Under the pieces are notes generated by a model. That model was not told the DNA's origin and did no database searches. It was given only the letters and a program-made list of their open reading frames with translations. Below, piece after piece: positions 1 to 8,542 of a stretch of 64,000 nt of DNA (the stretch's first letter is position 1; the number at the start of each line of letters is the position of its first letter). Origin of the DNA: Phyllobacterium trifolii (GTDB lineage: Bacteria > Pseudomonadota > Alphaproteobacteria > Rhizobiales > Rhizobiaceae). A program made the position numbers and the translations under genes. The stretch spans positions 164,100 to 228,099 of the forward strand of contig NZ_JACHXN010000011.1 of NCBI RefSeq assembly GCF_014192095.1. The letters are read 5' to 3'.

Positions 1-264
1 CCACGCCTCGTTCCAAAGCGCGAGATCGTCGATAATGATGACAATTTCGTGAAAACCGTAATTGTCTTTAACGTCAATGGCCCGTTCAAGCGCCAGTGGC
101 ACGGGTGTGGCATAGAAATAGTCGCCTTTGTCGGTAAGGCTATTTTCGGGCCACTCGACTTCGGCAAGCGGCCGCCCAGCTTCTTCGATTACCCGTATGC
201 ATACCGCATCAAGGGGTATATCCTCCTCCTTGAGGAGCCTGCGATATGTGGCGTTTCGATCCAT
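1..264 (-). CDS. Hypothetical protein, N-terminal part (runs off left edge)
   Basis: An open frame of 88 codons enters from the left edge without a stop. It begins MDRNATYRRLLKEEDIPLDA and is rich in acidic and aliphatic residues, like a small soluble protein. I do not recognise the family. The ATG at 264 is preceded by GAGG with five bases spacing. A second in-frame ATG at 345 would add 27 polar residues but has only a weak ribosome site. It is divergent from the Crp/Fnr gene at 432, so the two may share a control region at 265-431. Confidence 0.5.
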   Translation of the reverse strand, partial: MDRNATYRRLLKEEDIPLDAVCIRVIEEAGRPLAEVEWPENSLTDKGDYFYATPVPLALERAIDVKDNYGFHEIVIIIDDLALWNEAW

Positions 265-431
265 CCTGACCTCAGGCGCGGCAGCTCCGTTTTTACCGAC
301 ATTCTCCGAGTGGCCTATATTCCCGGATTGTCCTCTGGAGGACATACCATTGTTCCCGGTTTTTATCTTGATATTTATAGTTTTTTTGAAAGCGCTGGAT
401 CGTCACCTTGTTCCTCGCGGGAAGGAGCAAC

Positions 432-1160
432 ATGACCTTGGTTCAATCCGCTGTTCAAAACAAACTCCTTAGATTGTTGTCACCGGCTGATTTCCAGCTG
501 CTTGTCGCGGATCTCGAATACGTAACGTTTTCCCTGCGGGATCCGATCGAGAGTCCGGGGGAGCCTGTTGATGCCGCGCTGTTTATCGAGGACGGCATAG
601 CATCGATTGTAGCAAAAAGCCCTTCCGGCGGCGATATCGAAATTGCTTTGGTCGGCCTGGATGGAATGACGGGAACCTCGCTCGTCCTCGGCAGCACCAG
701 CGCGCCGCTCTCCATCTATATCCAGCTTCCAGGTGCCGGCCACCGGATTGCTGCCGGCAAATTGCAGGCTGCGATAGAGCAAAGCCGGTCGCTGCAGCGG
801 GTGTTTCTTCTTTACGTACAGACGATGTTTGTTCAAACCGCCACGACTGCTCTGGTCAACGCTCAGGCCGAAGCCCGGACAAGACTGGCCCGATGGCTGC
901 TGATGGTGCATGACCGTACCTCGGGTCATGATCTATACCTGACCCATGAGTTCATGGCGGTGATGCTGGGAATGCGGCGGCCCTGGGTAACAGAAACCCT
1001 GCATTCGCTTGAGGCCGAGGGCTATATCCGTGCTACCCGTGGCAAGGTCGCCATTGTCGATCGCGCGGGTTTAATGGCTGAGGCAAACGGATTTTACGGT
1101 GAAGCCGAGCGCGAATATGAAAAACTGCTCGGAGAGCGGCTATCGCGACAACAACGATAA
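432..1160 (+). CDS. Crp/Fnr family transcriptional regulator
   Basis: A 242-residue regulator with the usual two-part layout: an N-terminal cyclic-nucleotide-binding-like beta barrel (about residues 15-130) and a C-terminal winged helix (about 150-225). The recognition helix region reads LTHEFMAVMLGMRRPWVTET, typical of the family. I see no N-terminal cysteine cluster, so an oxygen-sensing iron-sulfur centre as in Fnr is unlikely. The signal is unknown. The ATG at 432 is chosen over an upstream TTG at 408 because GGAAGGAG lies just before it. It may control itself and the divergent gene on its left. Confidence 0.85.
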   Translation: MTLVQSAVQNKLLRLLSPADFQLLVADLEYVTFSLRDPIESPGEPVDAALFIEDGIASIVAKSPSGGDIEIALVGLDGMTGTSLVLGSTSAPLSIYIQLPGAGHRIAAGKLQAAIEQSRSLQRVFLLYVQTMFVQTATTALVNAQAEARTRLARWLLMVHDRTSGHDLYLTHEFMAVMLGMRRPWVTETLHSLEAEGYIRATRGKVAIVDRAGLMAEANGFYGEAEREYEKLLGERLSRQQR

Positions 1161-1280
1161 GACGCCAGAATGCCCAACGTGGCGGCGCGGTCAACGCGAA
1201 TGACCGCTATTTCCTAAGCGGACACTCATCCTTTCGCCCAGCTGTTGAAGCGGCTGGACATTCGCCGAAGCTGAATTCAA

Positions 1281-1559
1281 TCAACGCGACGGACAATCCG
1301 AAGGACCTTTGGACCCACCTAAAATCTGATTTTCATTGGCGGGCTGGTCGATGCGCGTAATTTCGCCATTCCTCATGGAAAACACGCCATTGCTACCGCC
1401 CTGTTTGTAAAAGTCACTTTCAAGATCGCCCCACATCCCCAAAAAATGCCCGCACGAGCTGCAATGGATGGGCGTGTTGATGCCAACGTCGTTCGTGAGC
1501 GTCAGGTAGATGGTCCTGCAGTGCGGACATTCAAGCTTGTTATCAAGCCGCCGCGACAT
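1281..1559 (-). CDS. Small zinc-ribbon protein
   Basis: A 92-residue protein with two CxxC pairs (C11/C14 and C33/C36), the pattern of a zinc ribbon that could bind nucleic acid or a protein partner. The C-terminal half is polar with no recognised domain. Its start lies inside the 3' end of the minus-strand gene at 1543-1803 (17-base overlap), so the two are probably translationally coupled. Function unknown. Confidence 0.6.
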   Translation of the reverse strand: MSRRLDNKLECPHCRTIYLTLTNDVGINTPIHCSSCGHFLGMWGDLESDFYKQGGSNGVFSMRNGEITRIDQPANENQILGGSKGPSDCPSR

Positions 1560-1803
1560 GATAGCTTCCCACGTGTCTGTTGGTCATGATCTCGGTGATA
1601 AGGCGTTCCTGAAACACCGCTGCCGAAACGATAGCAGCTTCGTCGCGCAGGCCTTCATCAAACAGGGTCATGACCCGTCGGGCGAGACGGTCGGCATCTT
1701 CGTGCGATTTCGGGCAACGCCGCAACTGTTGCGACGCCTTAAGATGCGCCCGCTGCATCAAGTTCCAGTCTTCGCATGAATAGAAAAAGTTTTCTGAGAC
1801 CAC
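1543..1803 (-). CDS. Small helical hypothetical protein
   Basis: Eighty-six residues with the core ADRLARRVMTLFDEGLRDEA, predicted helical, resembling short uncharacterised rhizobial proteins. The GTG at 1803 has GGAGGA eleven bases upstream. An ATG at 1758 would give a 71-residue protein and is a reasonable alternative. It overlaps the zinc-ribbon gene downstream, which supports a two-gene operon. No function can be assigned. Confidence 0.5.
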   Translation of the reverse strand: MVSENFFYSCEDWNLMQRAHLKASQQLRRCPKSHEDADRLARRVMTLFDEGLRDEAAIVSAAVFQERLITEIMTNRHVGSYHVAAA

Positions 1804-2061
1804 GCATCAATATGTCCTCCCGCGCTGTTTGGCAGAGAGCGCTTTCTCAATGGCTAGTGTGCCGTTGAAACATCCCGCGGCCGTATATTAGAAGAATACC
1901 AATGATGGCGTTCGTCAATGCTCGGTCCGCTAGCAGACAGTTTCGCAACCTGTGCCAGCTTTCAGGATTTTGTGCGCGAGGATGCTGTGATGGAGTACAA
2001 TCGAGGCAGCTAATATTGGAGTGTTTTTGGAACCACACTGTATTCTATCGCGTTTCCAACC

Positions 2062-2337
2062 ATGCGCGAATTGCCATTTCAACACGTGACAGTCCTAAAA
2101 CAGCCCGGCGGAACGGTGCAGCATATATCATCCGTCAACGCTGCGGCAGATTTCCTGTTATCGAATTGGCCTGACGATAAAGGCAAAAAATATAGAGCTG
2201 CTCGACAAACCTGTCTTGACGCGCTCAATGGAACAGACACTGCTAGACACGCTCGATCCACATTCGTTGCGGCCTTGAAGGAAGCCGATATTTTTGTCAG
2301 CGAACGAACTCCGTCCGCAAAGCACCCCGGCAATTAG
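2062..2337 (+). CDS. DUF982 domain protein
   Basis: A 91-residue protein that fits the DUF982 family abundant in rhizobia. It has an early beta segment, an alpha segment ending in a conserved tryptophan-proline (NWPDDKGKKYRAA), a central cysteine (TCLDAL) and the C-terminal ARSTFVAALKEADIFV block. The family has no established biochemical role. No good ribosome site precedes the ATG. Its stop is followed after 16 bases by a second short frame (2354-2539). Confidence 0.8.
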   Translation: MRELPFQHVTVLKQPGGTVQHISSVNAAADFLLSNWPDDKGKKYRAARQTCLDALNGTDTARHARSTFVAALKEADIFVSERTPSAKHPGN

Positions 2338-2353
2338 GATTAGGGGGTAAACG

Positions 2354-2539
2354 ATCACAGAACTTAGGGACATCCATGACTTTACTACACCCCCTGAAGG
2401 TGGCGACGTACTGATTGAGCGGGACGGAGAAAAATTTATCGCTAGCGGATCGGATGGAACCCGTACGGCTTCCTTCTTCAAACCCACTCCCTTCGATACG
2501 CTTGATTCGGGCAGTTACAGCGTCGCTTGTTTGGGCTGA
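2354..2539 (+). CDS. Possible small CDS lacking a standard start codon
   Basis: A 61-residue frame reading ITELRDIHDFTTPPEGGDVL and ending DSGSYSVACLG looks like real protein in composition. It contains no ATG, GTG or TTG early enough to start it. An in-frame TAA lies just upstream. AGGGGG sits six bases before an ATC at 2354, exactly where a ribosome site would be, so a start codon may have mutated from ATG to ATC. It is either a decayed gene or one using a rare start. It lies directly behind the DUF982 gene. Confidence 0.35.
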   Translation: MTELRDIHDFTTPPEGGDVLIERDGEKFIASGSDGTRTASFFKPTPFDTLDSGSYSVACLG

Positions 2540-2735
2540 ACAGAACGAGGTTCCATTTGTTTACATCAGAGCTGCCCTATAAGGCAGCTTCGGAGTCGGG
2601 GTCGCTTCCTTCGAAACGGCAATGATCGAGGAACTGGTGCCAATGTCCCAATCAGTAGCGTTGAGTTCCAGACGTCTATTCTCCTCCGCTGAAAGTTGGA
2701 ATCGACGCAGGAGGTGTCGATTCAACGTATCGGCG

Positions 2736-3236
2736 CTAGTTCGTCTGACGTTCTGTGGAAGACGGAACGCTTAGCAGTAAGAGAACGCCAACGAAGCACA
2801 AACAAGCCAAGACATAGAACCCGGCATCACCATTACCAGTCAATCGATCCGCGTAAGCTTTGACCTGCGGGGACAAGAAGCTGCCAAGATTGCCAAGAGA
2901 AACAATGAATGCAATCCCGCTGGCGGTACCTGTGCCAGATAGATATCGCGTTGGTAAGCTCCAAAAGACGGGTTGTGACGCCGTCAGACCCGGAAAAGCA
3001 ATACAGCTCGTTATCACGATAACCAACAGGCTGGTGGTCATGCCAATTGCTGCAAGCGAGTGTGCCAGCGGTGATCATGGCAATGCACACAAGGCGATGA
3101 TTGTCGTTTTTGTCGGCATAGATCGTGAAGGCCCGGGTAGCAACGACAGCGCACAGCCACGGAATAGCCAAAAGGATGCCGACCATAAAGTCGACGCCGA
3201 TCCCTCCTTAAAAGACGCTCCAATTGACAATAGTCA
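2736..3236 (-). pseudogene. Broken MFS transporter, C-terminal half
   Basis: Two minus-strand frames together resemble the second half of an anion:cation symporter of the major facilitator superfamily. One carries FMVGILLAIPWLCAVVATRA (about 3187 downward). The other carries VFWSLPTRYLSGTGTASGIA and SLGNLGSFLSP. They are joined only by a frameshift near 3040, and an in-frame TAA near 3207 cuts the upstream end. The N-terminal six-helix half is missing. This is a decayed remnant with no product expected. Confidence 0.65.
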
Positions 3237-3405
3237 TTTCAACCGGGGCCAACTCCGCGGGCAATTCTCAGATGGTAAGGATGTTCTTCGATCCCAATGA
3301 TGCGGTTTTGCAGAAGGCCTTGAAAACTGGACGAAATGCACCAAGCGTGAGCCCCAGATTCGCAAAAATTGTCGGCAAGTCGGGGACTCCGTTGGCAGCG
3401 GAAGT

Positions 3406-4332
3406 TCAAGGCATAGAAACACTCGAAGCCGGTCGCCGGGCCGTGAGCCGGACCAGCTCTACGACTGACAACAGAATCGTTGCTCCACCCAGCCATTGAA
3501 CAGGAGTGAGCGTTTCGCCGAGGAAAATGAAGGCAAGTCCTACGCCGAATACAGGTATGAGATTGAAGTAGCTTCCCGCTACCGCTGCCGGAACCGAACG
3601 CAAGGCGGTGATGTAGAGCCAGTATGCCGCGGCATAGTACAGCAAACCCGACAAAGCCGCAGCTGCAATGATCCCAAACGGAATGGTCACAAGTTCGCCC
3701 GGAGAACCGTATACAGTGTTTCCAAGGAGGAGAACTATCGCCCAGCCAAGTCCGGCCGTCTGCTGCAGGGTGACAATCACTAAGGGATCAGTGGCCTCGC
3801 TGACTTTCCTCGAAAAGACGGTGTAGAACGCACAGCACAGAACGGCTGACAACAGCAATAGAATCCCTGAGACATCACTGCCCGTGCTCCCAAAGTCCGT
3901 GCCGACGTTGGTGACTAGGGCAACGCCAATCGCGCCGATCAGCATGACGATCAGGAGCCGTGGAGTGACGAGCTCCCGAAGAACGATGGCCGCAAGGCCA
4001 AGGATCATGACGGGCTCAGCAGCCCAAAGCAGTGTCGCGACGCTTGCCGAGATCCGGGCAAGCCCCATCAGATTCAATGTGTAGGAAATTCCCGGATTGA
4101 GCAGTCCCAACAGCAGGATAGGCAAAAGAGCAGATTTCACTGGACGCGGCTTACCTGTCTTCAGGACAAGCATCCAAAGCACCAGCACACTGGGAATCAG
4201 CTGCAGGACCAGCAGCGCAACAGGTGAAATGGAAGCGAGAAGAGCCTTGTTCAGTACCGTTGCGGCACCCCATAGGGCGCACGCAAGAACGAGTTGGACG
4301 GCCGGAGAACGGCGCGAAGAATAGCGCATCAT
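3406..4332 (-). CDS. EamA/DMT family exporter
   Basis: A 308-residue inner-membrane protein with about ten hydrophobic segments arranged as two EamA repeats (residues about 8-140 and 155-290). This is the layout of the drug/metabolite transporter superfamily, which usually exports metabolites or amino acids. The second repeat contains the typical AYWLYITALRSVPAAVAG and GETLTPVQWLGG motifs. The ATG at 4332, with GGAG seven bases upstream, is preferred to an upstream start that would add 22 residues of non-family sequence. The substrate cannot be told. It lies just outside the arsenic cluster and may be unrelated to it. Confidence 0.8.
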   Translation of the reverse strand: MMRYSSRRSPAVQLVLACALWGAATVLNKALLASISPVALLVLQLIPSVLVLWMLVLKTGKPRPVKSALLPILLLGLLNPGISYTLNLMGLARISASVATLLWAAEPVMILGLAAIVLRELVTPRLLIVMLIGAIGVALVTNVGTDFGSTGSDVSGILLLLSAVLCCAFYTVFSRKVSEATDPLVIVTLQQTAGLGWAIVLLLGNTVYGSPGELVTIPFGIIAAAALSGLLYYAAAYWLYITALRSVPAAVAGSYFNLIPVFGVGLAFIFLGETLTPVQWLGGATILLSVVELVRLTARRPASSVSMP

Positions 4333-4541
4333 AATGATACTCCAGAAGAGATTACGATAAGGGGGAAATGCGACGTGCAGCCTTAACAGGCCGCGCAAGC
4401 ATCCGCGTCGCAGCGATCGTAACCGGGTCTTCTAGGAGGTCGGCGCATGCGCATGGTCCTAGTTGTGGCAATAACTGCCGAAAATACTTCTAGCATTCGG
4501 CATGAGAGCAATCAATGTGATCGGAAGTCCCACCGACGCTG

Positions 4542-5777
4542 TTATCCCGCTGCCGAAACTGTTTCCTCCGGTCGTATCCGCAGCTGCCGCCCAATAAGCG
4601 CAAACGACGCCGCGGCCAAACACCCGACGGCGACGCAGACCAGCAGGGACGGTCCGATGCCCAGCCAATGCATGATGAAGGCAAATACAAATGGTGCGGC
4701 CGACGATGCAACCAGACGGACAGCCGTGGACTGTCCAACTCGCTCGCCGTAACCCATGCTTCCAAACAGCGCCAGTGGGAGCGTTCCCTGTGCGATGCTG
4801 GAAAGGCCGCTTCCAAGGCCAAAAATGACAGCGAATGCCAACGCCCCCGTTAGCCAATTGCCGCTCCATAACAGGATGGCTATCGCTGACGACATCAGGC
4901 CCGTCGAAATGATCGCCAAACTCAGTGGTTGCAGTCTGTTTCCGCTCACGAGGCTGAACAATCGGCTGGCGACCTGTGCTGGACCGAACAAGGTGCCAAC
5001 GAGAACGCTGACGCTGCCCAAGCCTAAAGCCGCCAGGATCGGCAGCATATGGATCAGGATGGCAGCATTGATGAAACCGAGAAGAGCGAAACCCGATACC
5101 ATCAAGACGAATCCCATACGGACCCGATCTGTTGGAAGCGTACCCTCAACAATCGGCATTGCCGCTTTTATCGCGAGCTCAAGGTGGTTGCGCGAAAGCC
5201 TTGCCAACCAGAAGTGGATCGGCAGGCAGAAGAGCAAATGGGCGGCCGCGAACACATAGTACACCTCGCGCCATGTCAGATGCTCATGAAGCGCCGTCGT
5301 GACTGGCCAGAATATGGTCGAAGCGAATCCGGCGATAAGAGTCAGGTGAGTGATGCTGGTTTTCGCAGTGGTCGGCTTGATCTGTACCAGCAAGGCGAAT
5401 GCGGCGTTGTAGAGCACAAAGGTCGATGCGAGCTCGATGACGACAAGGCCGATGACGAAGACGATTGCATTGGGGGAAAGGGCGCATGCCAGGAGGGCAA
5501 TGGCTGCGCCGATCGAACCGATCGCCATAATGCGGCCTGCGCCAAACCTGTCAATCCAGCGTCCTACCCACGGAGATGCCAAACCGCTCGCAAGGAGCGA
5601 TGCGGAAAACGCTCCGAACACCCAGTCTGACGGCCAGCCGAACTCTTGGCCCATCGAAGCCGCCAACGGACTAAAACTGTAATAGAGGGTCCCATAACCG
5701 ATGATCTGCGTGACGCCCAGCGTGGCTACGATGAAGCGGCCTTGGGTGAGCAGCGGTGCATTTCGAAATATTCTCAA
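4542..5777 (-). CDS. MFS transporter of the arsenic cluster
   Basis: A 411-residue major facilitator protein with twelve hydrophobic segments. It begins seven bases after the stop of arsR1, so the two form one transcription unit. Early residues include GTLYYSFSPLAASMGQEFGW, and the motif-A-like loop is VGRWIDRFGAGRI. MFS pumps linked to arsR in Agrobacterium (ArsK) export arsenite and related metalloids. A similar role is inferred here from position only. The start is TTG at 5777 behind AGGAAGG. Loss of metalloid binding by ArsR1 should keep this gene silent. Confidence 0.75.
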   Translation of the reverse strand: MRIFRNAPLLTQGRFIVATLGVTQIIGYGTLYYSFSPLAASMGQEFGWPSDWVFGAFSASLLASGLASPWVGRWIDRFGAGRIMAIGSIGAAIALLACALSPNAIVFVIGLVVIELASTFVLYNAAFALLVQIKPTTAKTSITHLTLIAGFASTIFWPVTTALHEHLTWREVYYVFAAAHLLFCLPIHFWLARLSRNHLELAIKAAMPIVEGTLPTDRVRMGFVLMVSGFALLGFINAAILIHMLPILAALGLGSVSVLVGTLFGPAQVASRLFSLVSGNRLQPLSLAIISTGLMSSAIAILLWSGNWLTGALAFAVIFGLGSGLSSIAQGTLPLALFGSMGYGERVGQSTAVRLVASSAAPFVFAFIMHWLGIGPSLLVCVAVGCLAAASFALIGRQLRIRPEETVSAAG

Positions 5778-5784
5778 TTCCTTC

Positions 5785-6114
5785 CTACGCCTCGCAGGTT
5801 TCGGAACAGGTGTCGACCGCCGGATCGCAGCGTCCCTGACAGCAGTCCTTCATCAGGAACTCGATCAAGCCGGAGAGGGCGGGATAGACAGCGCTATAGA
5901 TGATCGAACGCGCTTCACGGCGCGACTGAATCAGCCCCGCCCGCTCGAGATGGCTGAGGTGGAAGGAAATCTTCGACGACGAGGCTCCCATCGCTTCTCC
6001 GACTGCGCCGGCCGGCATGCCGTCGGGCCCGGCCATGACAAGCAAGCGGACAATGCGGAGCCGCGTTTCCTGGGAGAGCGATGCAAATGCATCGAGGGCT
6101 TGCAATTCATTCAT
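5785..6114 (-). CDS. arsR: ArsR-family arsenic-responsive repressor (first copy)
   Basis: A 109-residue winged-helix repressor with the HTH around residues 33-62 (SSSKISFHLSHLERAGLIQS). Its C-terminus is cysteine rich: C91, C92, C96, C103 and C107. Adjacent C-terminal cysteines bind arsenite in alphaproteobacterial ArsR proteins such as that of Acidithiobacillus/Agrobacterium type, releasing DNA. It heads an operon with the MFS pump and is divergent from the DUF6428 gene. A TCAA-N6-TTGA inverted repeat lies in the 46-base gap between them. Confidence 0.9.
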   Translation of the reverse strand: MNELQALDAFASLSQETRLRIVRLLVMAGPDGMPAGAVGEAMGASSSKISFHLSHLERAGLIQSRREARSIIYSAVYPALSGLIEFLMKDCCQGRCDPAVDTCSETCEA

Positions 6115-6125
6115 AATTACCTCAA

Positions 6126-6146
6126 TCTCTCAAAAGATGTTGAAAT
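6126..6146. promoter_or_regulatory. Probable ArsR1 operator
   Basis: Between the divergent arsR1 and DUF6428 genes lies TCAAAAGATGTTGA (6130-6143), an inverted repeat of TCAA/TTGA. This resembles the TTCAA-type half-sites bound by ArsR repressors. A related TTCAATTGA lies upstream of the TauE/SafE gene (about 7514-7522), which may therefore share the regulator. Binding is inferred. Confidence 0.4.
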
Positions 6147-6160
6147 AAGGATAGACCAAC

Positions 6161-6685
6161 ATGGACGCCATGACCAGCCCATCTGTCACCAATTTTAATG
6201 ACGACGGTTCCCTTGGAGGAGTGCTTGCGGAACTGGAGCCGCATGATGACAAATCGCTTGTCATCGAATACGGCGGACGCACGATCCAATCCGGCTATCA
6301 CGTCACCGAAGTCAAGGCGGGGTCCTTCGTGACGCTCGACTGCGGCGGCAATCCCGACCAATGGCACGAAACGATTTTGCAGGTTGAAGACATCCCATCG
6401 CAGGACGGCCGCGAGTTCATGAAGGTTGAAAAATTCCGCAAAATCCTCGCCCAAGTGGCAACCAAGATCGAACTTGAAGCTGGAGCCCGGTTAACCTTTG
6501 AGGTCGGGGTCCCAGGTACGCCGATGCAGGTGTTCGACGTACACGCGCTCGAGATCGATGGTGAACGTGCTCTCTTGCGCCTTGCTCCACGTCCCGCCAT
6601 CTGCAAGCCGAGGCATCGGGCAGCTCAGGTTGCCAACGCGGTCTCCTGTTGTGCCTCGCCAGTAAAATCTGGATGTTGTGCTTGA
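6161..6685 (+). CDS. DUF6428 family protein of the ars cluster
   Basis: A 174-residue soluble protein that matches a family regularly found next to arsR in alphaproteobacteria (DUF6428). The core runs from LGGVLAELEPHDDKSLVIEY to LTFEVGVPGTPMQVFDVHAL (about residues 20-140). The tail ends with two cysteine pairs (SCC and GCCA), which could bind arsenite, though no activity is established. It is divergent from arsR1 and shares its control region. AAGGA precedes the ATG by nine bases. Confidence 0.75.
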   Translation: MDAMTSPSVTNFNDDGSLGGVLAELEPHDDKSLVIEYGGRTIQSGYHVTEVKAGSFVTLDCGGNPDQWHETILQVEDIPSQDGREFMKVEKFRKILAQVATKIELEAGARLTFEVGVPGTPMQVFDVHALEIDGERALLRLAPRPAICKPRHRAAQVANAVSCCASPVKSGCCA

Positions 6686-6723
6686 GGAACATGCTGTCCA
6701 CCAAGGACGATCCGACAAGATCG

Positions 6724-7506
6724 TTAGGCATGTTGCCAAACCTTGTAGGCGGAGATGACCAAAATCACCGCAAGCGCAGGAAGTAGGAGAGCCTCCGGAA
6801 CGACGCCGAGCAATTGACCGCCAATAAACGTTCCGACAATGGATCCCGCGGCCATGATAAGGACGAACGTTTTGTTTTTGCCTAAGACGGTGAAACTCTT
6901 GTCTCGACTGTACCGGGTGAATCCCACAAGCATGGTCGGCAGGCTCACCGCGAGGGATAGGCTTCCAGCTAGTTTTATGTCCGCTCCAAAGAGTAGTATT
7001 AAAGTTGGGATGAGAAGCTCGCCACCCGCTACCCCCAACAGTGCTGCTACTATGCCAATGATGAAGCCAGCTGTCATCCCTGCGACAAGGAGGTACATAC
7101 CGGTCAAGGCCGGTCCATCTGAGACTGCACCATGGCTAAGCACCAACACCACCGCAATTGCGACCAGCATTAGGGCAATTACACGGTAGAGGATCGCAGA
7201 CTTTAATTTGGTTGCCCATCCCGCGCCGAACCAAGCTCCGAGCAGGCTTCCTGCGAGGAGATTGAAGACAATCGACCATTGTGCGGCGACATCTGTTATA
7301 GGGACGGACGTGGCCCGGAACGGCAGTGCCGTCGCAACGACGACCAAGCTCATCGCCTTGTTGAGGATTACCGCTTCCAGAGCGCCAAACCGAAACATTC
7401 CGATCAGTAGTGGCAAGCGGAACTCCGCTCCACCAAGGCCAATAAGGCCCCCAAGCGCACCAATCAAGGCACCTCCACCCAAGGCAGCACTCTTGCTCTG
7501 TTCCAT
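6724..7506 (-). CDS. TauE/SafE family sulfite/anion exporter-like protein
   Basis: A 260-residue membrane protein with about eight hydrophobic segments and the two glycine-rich repeats of the family (GALIGALGGLIGLGGAEFRL near the start, GIVAALLGVAGGELLIPTLI in the middle). Members move sulfite, sulfoacetate or other small anions across the inner membrane. Homologues occur in ars clusters, where their substrate is unproven. It points toward the DUF6428 gene (convergent) and stands alone. A TTCAATTGA element just upstream may be an ArsR site. Confidence 0.8.
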   Translation of the reverse strand: MEQSKSAALGGGALIGALGGLIGLGGAEFRLPLLIGMFRFGALEAVILNKAMSLVVVATALPFRATSVPITDVAAQWSIVFNLLAGSLLGAWFGAGWATKLKSAILYRVIALMLVAIAVVLVLSHGAVSDGPALTGMYLLVAGMTAGFIIGIVAALLGVAGGELLIPTLILLFGADIKLAGSLSLAVSLPTMLVGFTRYSRDKSFTVLGKNKTFVLIMAAGSIVGTFIGGQLLGVVPEALLLPALAVILVISAYKVWQHA

Positions 7507-7704
7507 TTTCGTACCCTCAATTGAATCTCGAAATCTGCTCCAGCAAAGAAACGTTGCAGATTTTCAGGAGGGCACTACTCCCGGTCACCCAAGGCAGGTT
7601 ACATACGTGCAGGGGGCCAGCGCTGAAGTAATGCGCACATCTGGATCGAAGACAAGAAGTGAATTCTTCGAGGACTGAGAGAATTTGGTTGGTGCCGCAG
7701 GCTC

Positions 7705-8304
7705 CTACGGGTCCCTCAGCGGTTCGGGCTCTCCGTTTCGCCTGAACATACGGCATCCGTCGCCGACTGCAGCTTCGTAAAGCGAATCGCCGGGTCTGAT
7801 GGCTGCCCAAGACGAGTAGACTTTGCCAACTGTGACATAGATCTCGCGACGGGCATCGGCGTGGGCAAACCGATCCACGTAACGATCGGCCAAAGCCATG
7901 CAGTTGCGGAAATATAAGGGAGTGTTGCTGACGCGGCTTGAAGACAAAGATGGGTCCAAAACACCGAGAAGAAGTTCGGCACAAACCTCGATCAGTGCTC
8001 CAGCGTATGGGAGTTCCGGTATGAAAATTTCATGTTTGGCCGTAGCAAATCCCCGGGGATGCTTATTCGCTGGAATGCACTTGACGAAAGGCCTGGGAAC
8101 GTCGGCGTCGTCGAATATGCGGTGCGCAAGATCCTTCGCTCTTGTAAACGATATTTGGTTGTGGACAAGGCCTCGCCTGTTGCGCCAAATCTCTTCGAGG
8201 CGCGCAGCAAGATCCTCCATCTCCTGTGGAGTTTCTACGAGCGATGCTGCCTCTCGGAGTGCGTGCTCGTTGCAAGCTCCATACGAAATTATATCTCTTC
8301 CCAT
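7705..8304 (-). CDS. Uncharacterised protein with an arsR2-type promoter
   Basis: A 199-residue soluble protein that I do not recognise. It is mixed alpha/beta and has five scattered cysteines, in the contexts YGACN, VKCIP, EVCAE, RNCMA and DGCRM. An upstream TTG at 8340 would add 12 residues, but it coincides with a TTGACA -35 box. The ATG at 8304 sits seven bases after the -10 box, exactly as in the divergent arsR2, so the mRNA is probably leaderless. The shared promoter pattern makes it a candidate new member of the arsenic response. No enzymatic motif is visible. Confidence 0.65.
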   Translation of the reverse strand: MGRDIISYGACNEHALREAASLVETPQEMEDLAARLEEIWRNRRGLVHNQISFTRAKDLAHRIFDDADVPRPFVKCIPANKHPRGFATAKHEIFIPELPYAGALIEVCAELLLGVLDPSLSSSRVSNTPLYFRNCMALADRYVDRFAHADARREIYVTVGKVYSSWAAIRPGDSLYEAAVGDGCRMFRRNGEPEPLRDP

Positions 8305-8340
8305 ATATCGAGATTTATCGATGCAAACGATCGATGTCAA
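8302..8340 (-). promoter_or_regulatory. Leaderless promoter/operator of the unknown gene
   Basis: Read on the minus strand: TTGACA (8340-8335), 17 bases, TAAATC (8317-8312), 7 bases, ATG (8304). The stretch around the -10 box, ATAAATCTCGATATATGG, is almost the same as that before arsR2 and phnC. It is an imperfect inverted repeat (AAATC/GATAT), so it can serve as a repressor site overlapping the -10 element. Confidence 0.6.
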
Positions 8341-8503
8341 TGCGTGATATCATAACAGGGTCTTATTGGTGAGCCAGCCTGAAGACTGATGCCGCCAGGC
8401 CAAGGCAAGGACGACACGGTGATCGGAAATTGCTCTAGGGTAGGTCCGATTAAAAACTACCTGGAATGCTCCCACAAAGTTGATCTGATTGAAGCAATCA
8501 ACG

Positions 8504-8542
8504 TTGACAGAATCTGGAAACATCTATAAATCCCGATATATG
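8504..8542 (+). promoter_or_regulatory. Leaderless promoter/operator of arsR2 operon
   Basis: TTGACA (8504-8509), 17 bases, TAAATC (8527-8532), 7 bases, ATG (8540). The expected transcription start falls on or next to the ATG, so the mRNA should have no leader. The segment TATAAATCCCGATATATGG repeats the pattern of the divergent promoter at 8302-8340 and of the phnC upstream region. Autorepression by ArsR2 is the simplest reading. Confidence 0.6.

Noticed and set aside
2570..2589. Hairpin AGCTGCC-CTATAA-GGCAGCT as a terminator
   Set aside because: Seven-base stem with no T run. Too weak to claim.
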